This document shows positions 59,372-64,000 of a stretch of DNA of 64,000 nucleotides, in pieces. The notes beneath the pieces are model-generated. The model ran no database searches, was not told the DNA's origin, and saw only the letters and a list, made by a program, of their open reading frames with translations. The position numbers and the translations under genes were made by a program. The stretch is from Glandiceps talaboti (lineage: Eukaryota > Hemichordata > Enteropneusta > Spengelidae), in the NCBI RefSeq assembly GCF_964340395.1, contig NC_135561.1:1659501-1723500 (forward strand), written 5' to 3'. How positions within the stretch are numbered: position 1 is the stretch's first letter; each line of letters starts with the position of its first letter.

Positions 59372-60370
59372 ATGACCACTACATCACGTGACTTACTTGT
59401 CCAAAACTACGTACGGTTGATCGAGGAGATAAATACAGACTACGTTACTCCGTATCTACTCCAAGAGGGCGCACTCACCATGGACATGGTGAAAGAGATC
59501 GAGAACGCGGGTAACAAAACTAGACTGGATAAAAATAAAAGACTTCTGGAATTAATCATCTGTGGTGGTGACAGTTCTCTCAGTGCACTCATTAAGGGGT
59601 TGAAGGAAGGTTCAAAACAACATCATCTAGTAGATATATTATTTGCTGCACCTACTGAAACTGAAGACGGTGTTGACCAACAGCTGATGAAGGAAAGAGG
59701 AAAATGTCAGTATGCTGCCAAACAAGACATTTTAAGCCTGGCATCAGGTAAATACTGTTTTGTAATATCAGAAAACATCTGTTCAACTACCCACATTTAG
59801 GCTACCTCAAGTTCTGTTATGGGTATACGCCCTCATGCGGCCACAAAAGCATCTGTAAAATAGCTGCGACATGCTGTAACATGGTGCGCGGTTTGTTCCA
59901 AAATTATTCATGGGTCTTAACAGTTTGATAATCATTATAATTATTTCCAGATTATGTAACTCCCAAGACTACTTCCAAGGTCTGCCAAGCTACAACCTTA
60001 CCAAAACGACCTGTCATTGATCTAACACATTTCACATTTTAATACATGTAAATCACATGATTTTTTTTTACAGAAAATGCTCCCTCTTTTTACTTTAACA
60101 GTTCAAGTACCCGAGGAAAAACTTGTATTTATAGCAAAGATTATTGGAACTGATTTTTATCAGACAGGCCTTGTTCTAGGATTACCTGTATGCGAAATGG
60201 ATATCATAATATCAAATCACCATGGCGACGTAGAAAGACAGACGATTGCTATGTTGTCAACATGGACGATGAAAAAAAGTCGCAGAGCAACATGGGAATG
60301 TTTACTTTCGGCTCTAAGGAGCCTAGAACTGAATAGGAAAGCAGATGAAGTCGAGTATCTTCTAAAATGA
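59372..60370 (+). CDS. CARD plus death-domain adaptor, RAIDD/CRADD-like (2 coding exons, 214 aa)
   Basis: Exon 1 is 59372-59747 (donor GTAAAT, phase 1). Exon 2 is 60102-60370, using the acceptor TTTAACAG at 60101. The nearer TTTACAG at 60073 would shift the frame, so it was rejected. Residues about 5-95 form a CARD: RDLLVQNYVRLIEEINTDYV then TPYLLQEGALTMDMVKEIEN, RLLELIICGG and SALIKGLKEGSKQHHLVDIL, matching the six-helix CARD pattern with the LLxxGxLT loop. Residues about 127-213 form a death domain (VPEEKLVFIAKIIGTDFYQT, TIAMLSTWTMKKSRRATWEC, LLSALRSLEL). CARD followed by death domain in about 200 aa is the layout of vertebrate CRADD/RAIDD (199 aa), which links death-domain platforms to caspase-2. 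Orthology is not proven; a lineage-specific CARD-DD gene is equally possible. Confidence 0.88.
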
Positions 60371-60398
60371 TAGACCGATCTGTCAAACGATAGATGGA

Positions 60399-60463
60399 TG
60401 GACAGACAGACAGCCAGGCAGACAGCCAGACAGACAGTCTGACAGACAGACAGACACACACAC

Positions 60464-60538
<75 letters not shown>

Positions 60539-60611
60539 TATGGGTATATATGTTGTCTTTCAATTGATAAAACAACTTATACCATGTTTTCTTCTTTGAG
60601 AAAAAACAAAG

Positions 60612-60693
<82 letters not shown>
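60399..60693. repeat. (CAGA)n and (CTAT)n microsatellites
   Basis: (CAGA)n at about 60399-60540 begins 30 nt after the stop of the CARD-DD gene and would lie in its 3' UTR. (CTAT)n follows at 60612-60693. Confidence 0.95.
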
Positions 60694-63600
60694 GTTTTGA
60701 AAGCCTGCTCTCTGAAGAAGCCCGTTTGAAAACCAAACAATATGTAATATAATCACGGTGCTAGCAAAAAGGGTCAAAAAATATATTTTTAACACATTAT
60801 TAATCGCTATGGCAACCATTGTACATAGTTCTTGACGAGACATATGGAGAAACCGCTGGATACGGTGACATGCACATTTTATGTAAGAAAAAGGTGCAAA
60901 TGACAAAATATGAAACCATATTGGTTACTATGGTAACTAATGCATACATATGTCAAGATAAAATTGCATTGAACTGTCAAATAATTTCAAGGAATTAATG
61001 GAAGCATGTAAAATCTTTGCAGATGTTACACAATTTGGCCAACAGTGGCATTTACATTTTCTTCATACTATATTAATACCATATTCACATAATTTCATAT
61101 TTTCTTATAATCATTCGCTAACATTGCAACTAGTGACCAAATTCTTAAATCATTTATTTTCTAGATTTAAGATGTTTGTAATCGAATTATCGAACTTTTG
61201 AACGCTTTTTGTTGAGCTGTTAGACATGTAGAAACAATTTGGGTCATTCTGCCAGATCCAGTTAGACACTGAAGAAGGACAAATGATTTGTTTGAAACAT
61301 GTCTGTTTCCCATTAAAAGAAGAAGAGAACTTGTGTTTGAATGTAGAATTAACACCACTTTGTGTATTTTTCCACATAGTCTCAGTTTCTGGTTCCCATG
61401 GCAATCACATAGTTTTAAGTAATAAGTAAAATGTTTTCTGTCATATGCGAACACTCTGTTGAATATTTACCATATGGCAACATTGTTACTTTGATATTTG
61501 CATACACAATTACAATGGAAATAAGCTGAATCGGGATATGGCTTGCCAAATATCTTACTAACGTCGCTCTGTTTTTGGTGGGGCGGGGGGGGGGTCATTT
61601 TGAAAAACACCACGTGAAGGAGGCGTCATTCTGGAGAACACCACTTGAAGTAGGGAAGGATTCACTTTCGAGAACAAGTGCATTTGTCATTTTGGTGTCG
61701 GGAAGTGACTCCTATAAACTAACTGTAATTTTCAAAATGTTCCATACCATACGACCTTATTTACCCTCCCTCATTCATATTTCTACATATGCATGCATTT
61801 TGTACACCTTTCCAAAGATAAGAACATCAAATAACTGTTATTTGAACTCGTCATTTGTGTTTGAATCAATTTGTCATCTCGACACTGTGTGAGAAGAGCC
61901 ACTGGCTCAACAGTCTATCGAGATTAAATAAAGTCTAATAATAATAATAATAATAACCATTGATTTAGTATTTTGGTATATGGTATATAGAATGGGTTAG
62001 GGTTTGGGATAGGATTAGCTTTAAGTTCAATGAATTCACCACATGCATCATGCTATTTATTGATCAGCAAACACAGCAGTTTTTAACTGTTATTTGAACT
62101 CGTCATTTGTGTTTGAATCAATTTGTCATCCTCGCAAGATAAAAACTTGTTGAATGAAATCGGAATGTATTGAAGGAGGCCATAAAACATTGAATATAAA
62201 ATACTGGTATTAATGTCAATGCCATACGTACTATACAGAGTATAATACCACAAACAGTTCTACACCATCGGTAGAATTAGAAATTGGTTTATGTTGCATT
62301 CTGTCAACATTTGCTAAATTTGTGAAGACTAATTTTTATAGAATGAGTCGAGTGGTAATAACTGCATGTAATGAATCTCTCATGGATTATGCCTTGTACT
62401 GAGATACCCTAAGCAATAAGATACGTTTCACAGATTCTAAATAAACAAGACTACAAAGAAAAAAATTATCCCAAAAATTATATATGCTGTGAAATAACAA
62501 TATTTAATAAAATTCAATTGGCGTTTAGTATTACAATATTAAAGTAAGACCATGTATATTTTACATATAAAGTTACGTCAATATATGCTTTGGTTGAGGG
62601 GTCATTTTGGAAAGTGTGATTTTCCGGGTTGCCAGTTTGAGAAAATCCATGTTCAACTCGAAAACACCACCCCGTCCCCATATTCAGTTAAAAATGGCCG
62701 CCCCTAAAGGTTTCATTCGCAACGCTATATATATACATCACGGAAATTTTTTAAAAATATTAACAAAATCTCGACTATTAACTGATTTATATAACGCTGT
62801 CTTTAAAAACAAAAAACAAAACCTGCGTCCCTGTTTCAGCATATATACATATGTAGTCTGTGTTACAATATTTCATCACATTGAACAAAAATTGTTCATA
62901 TGATCCGTGTAAATGTATTTATTGAATAGCTATATAACACATGCATATTTCAATGACAATAAAGTGTATACAACGATTTTGTTGATACCAGATGTGAGGA
63001 AAAGGCTGTACGAATGTCATTTTTTCTTCCAATTGTCAGATACCTATTCATTTAACAAGCTTTAGTTCTGACTGTATTGTTTAGTTTGCCAAAAGAAATA
63101 TGATTTATGAGTACCATATTTCCTGGTCTGTTTTGCTATTTTTACATACTATATTGTTGATATTTTGCAAAATTTGTTTGGGTTGGTGGCCTTACACACG
63201 AATCCTTTCAGAATAGTCTACTCACTCAAATGTGTTGTTTAAAACGAATCATTCCGACGTCGCCCGCCTCGAGTGAGTAGACGCCGATTATTTCACCGTT
63301 TTTATTTCTCGCATAATATGTAAGAGGTATGCATTTTACCTTTTTTTATTAAGACTTTAATTATACACTTTTCAAAACAAAATTGGGTAGATTTTAACGA
63401 GTTGATTATTATTGCTAATTAGCTGGTCATACATGTATCTATAACTAGTCTATCTACACGACGAGACGTTATATGATCACTATATATAGTGTTGTCAAAT
63501 TTGAAAATGGAAAACCGATATAAAATTGTACCCTTTGACACAATGAAAAGACCTTTCTTAAAACTGCATTGAAGTCTGCTTCTATTCTACACAATCTTAT

Positions 63601-63812
63601 TTTTTTTTAATTTAAAGTTTGTTCAGCATATTGCATAGAAGTTTTGGGTAAGGAGTGCTATCTACATACCACTATAACCTGTACGTAGAAACAGTGCAAA
63701 TAGTTAGTATTTTTGCGATGGAGTTTCACATATATTTTGATAATTAGAATTATCATAGGTTTAGAAAAAGCCTCGCTTTCATTTCATTTCAGTCCTCGGG
63801 TCGAAAAGAGAA
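60694..63812. other. Non-coding region with a 46-bp direct repeat
   Basis: AACTGTTATTTGAACTCGTC through TTGTGTTTGAATCAATTTGT and CATC occurs at 61833-61879 and again at about 62085-62130 as an exact direct repeat about 252 bp apart. A short (TAA)n run lies at about 61938-61957. No gene is supported. The 98- and 105-codon frames here have no domains. Confidence 0.5.
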
Positions 63813-63869
63813 ATGTTCAGGGTGTTATTATTCCTGGCCGTCGTTATTTCAGCAACAGTCTCCATTAAG
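63813..63869 (+). CDS. First coding exon of a secreted or membrane protein (partial)
   Basis: ATG at 63813 opens MFRVLLFLAVVISATVSIK, a textbook signal peptide (Arg, then a run of Leu/Phe/Val/Ile/Ala and a small-residue end). A clean donor GTAGGT at 63870 follows in phase 0. The remainder of the gene lies beyond the window, so the product cannot be named. Confidence 0.65.
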
Positions 63870-64000
63870 GTAGGTACATTCGGTTTTTATATTATCCATA
63901 CATTTTTTTAAAGGAAATTATGAAATAAAAACTGGATAACAGAATTGGTACTCTGAAACGTCACAGCGAAATAATTCGTTGCGTTCTTTCACCGTACAGT

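Noticed and set aside
60074-60101. Use of the TTTACAG acceptor at 60073 for exon 2 of the CARD-DD gene
   Set aside because: It breaks the reading frame from exon 1 (phase 1). The acceptor at 60101 keeps the frame and starts exactly at the death domain.

Overview
The window is eukaryotic and looks like a marine invertebrate, plausibly a deuterostome such as a hemichordate or lancelet. The reasons are AT-rich sequence with compact spliced genes (introns roughly 25 bp to 2 kb), very many long microsatellites, foldback/MITE repeats, a tRNA-derived SINE, an MS4A-type four-helix membrane protein, and a CARD-death-domain adaptor beside other death-domain genes. I cannot assign the species from sequence alone.

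Layout. 1-21.1 kb holds no gene I can support. It is repeat-rich: a foldback element (6.3-6.7 kb), a complex of (TA)n tracts and near-perfect palindromes carrying hammerhead-ribozyme-like cores (7.2-8.1 kb), a long inverted-repeat MITE (12.2-12.7 kb), minisatellites (16.1-16.6 and 20.8-21.1 kb) and large microsatellites.

21.1-41.4 kb is the conserved gene block. It contains a minus-strand MS4A-like tetraspan gene (five coding exons, 262 aa), divergently paired with plus-strand CCDC43 (five coding exons, 218 aa). A 20-copy 57-bp minisatellite and then plus-strand ELP6 (seven coding exons, 266 aa) follow. CCDC43 appears to carry two consecutive U12-type introns around a 53-nt exon. ELP6 has a tandem duplication that copies an exon end with its splice donor.

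41.4-64 kb holds a decayed kelch-repeat pseudogene (43.2-44.0 kb) and then three death-fold genes. They are: a minus-strand 671-aa protein (unrecognised N-terminus, basic disordered middle, coiled coil, C-terminal death domain); a minus-strand 303-aa coiled-coil plus death-domain protein; and, divergent from the latter, a plus-strand 214-aa CARD plus death-domain protein with the RAIDD/CRADD architecture. The death domains of the last two are visibly similar, so they look like a head-to-head pair of related genes. This suggests a local apoptosis or innate-immunity adaptor cluster. The window ends inside the first exon and intron of a gene starting with a signal peptide.

Gene models were built by hand from splice sites, reading-frame phase and family resemblance. 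Every internal junction quoted keeps the frame. 5' ends, UTRs and poly(A) sites are tentative.
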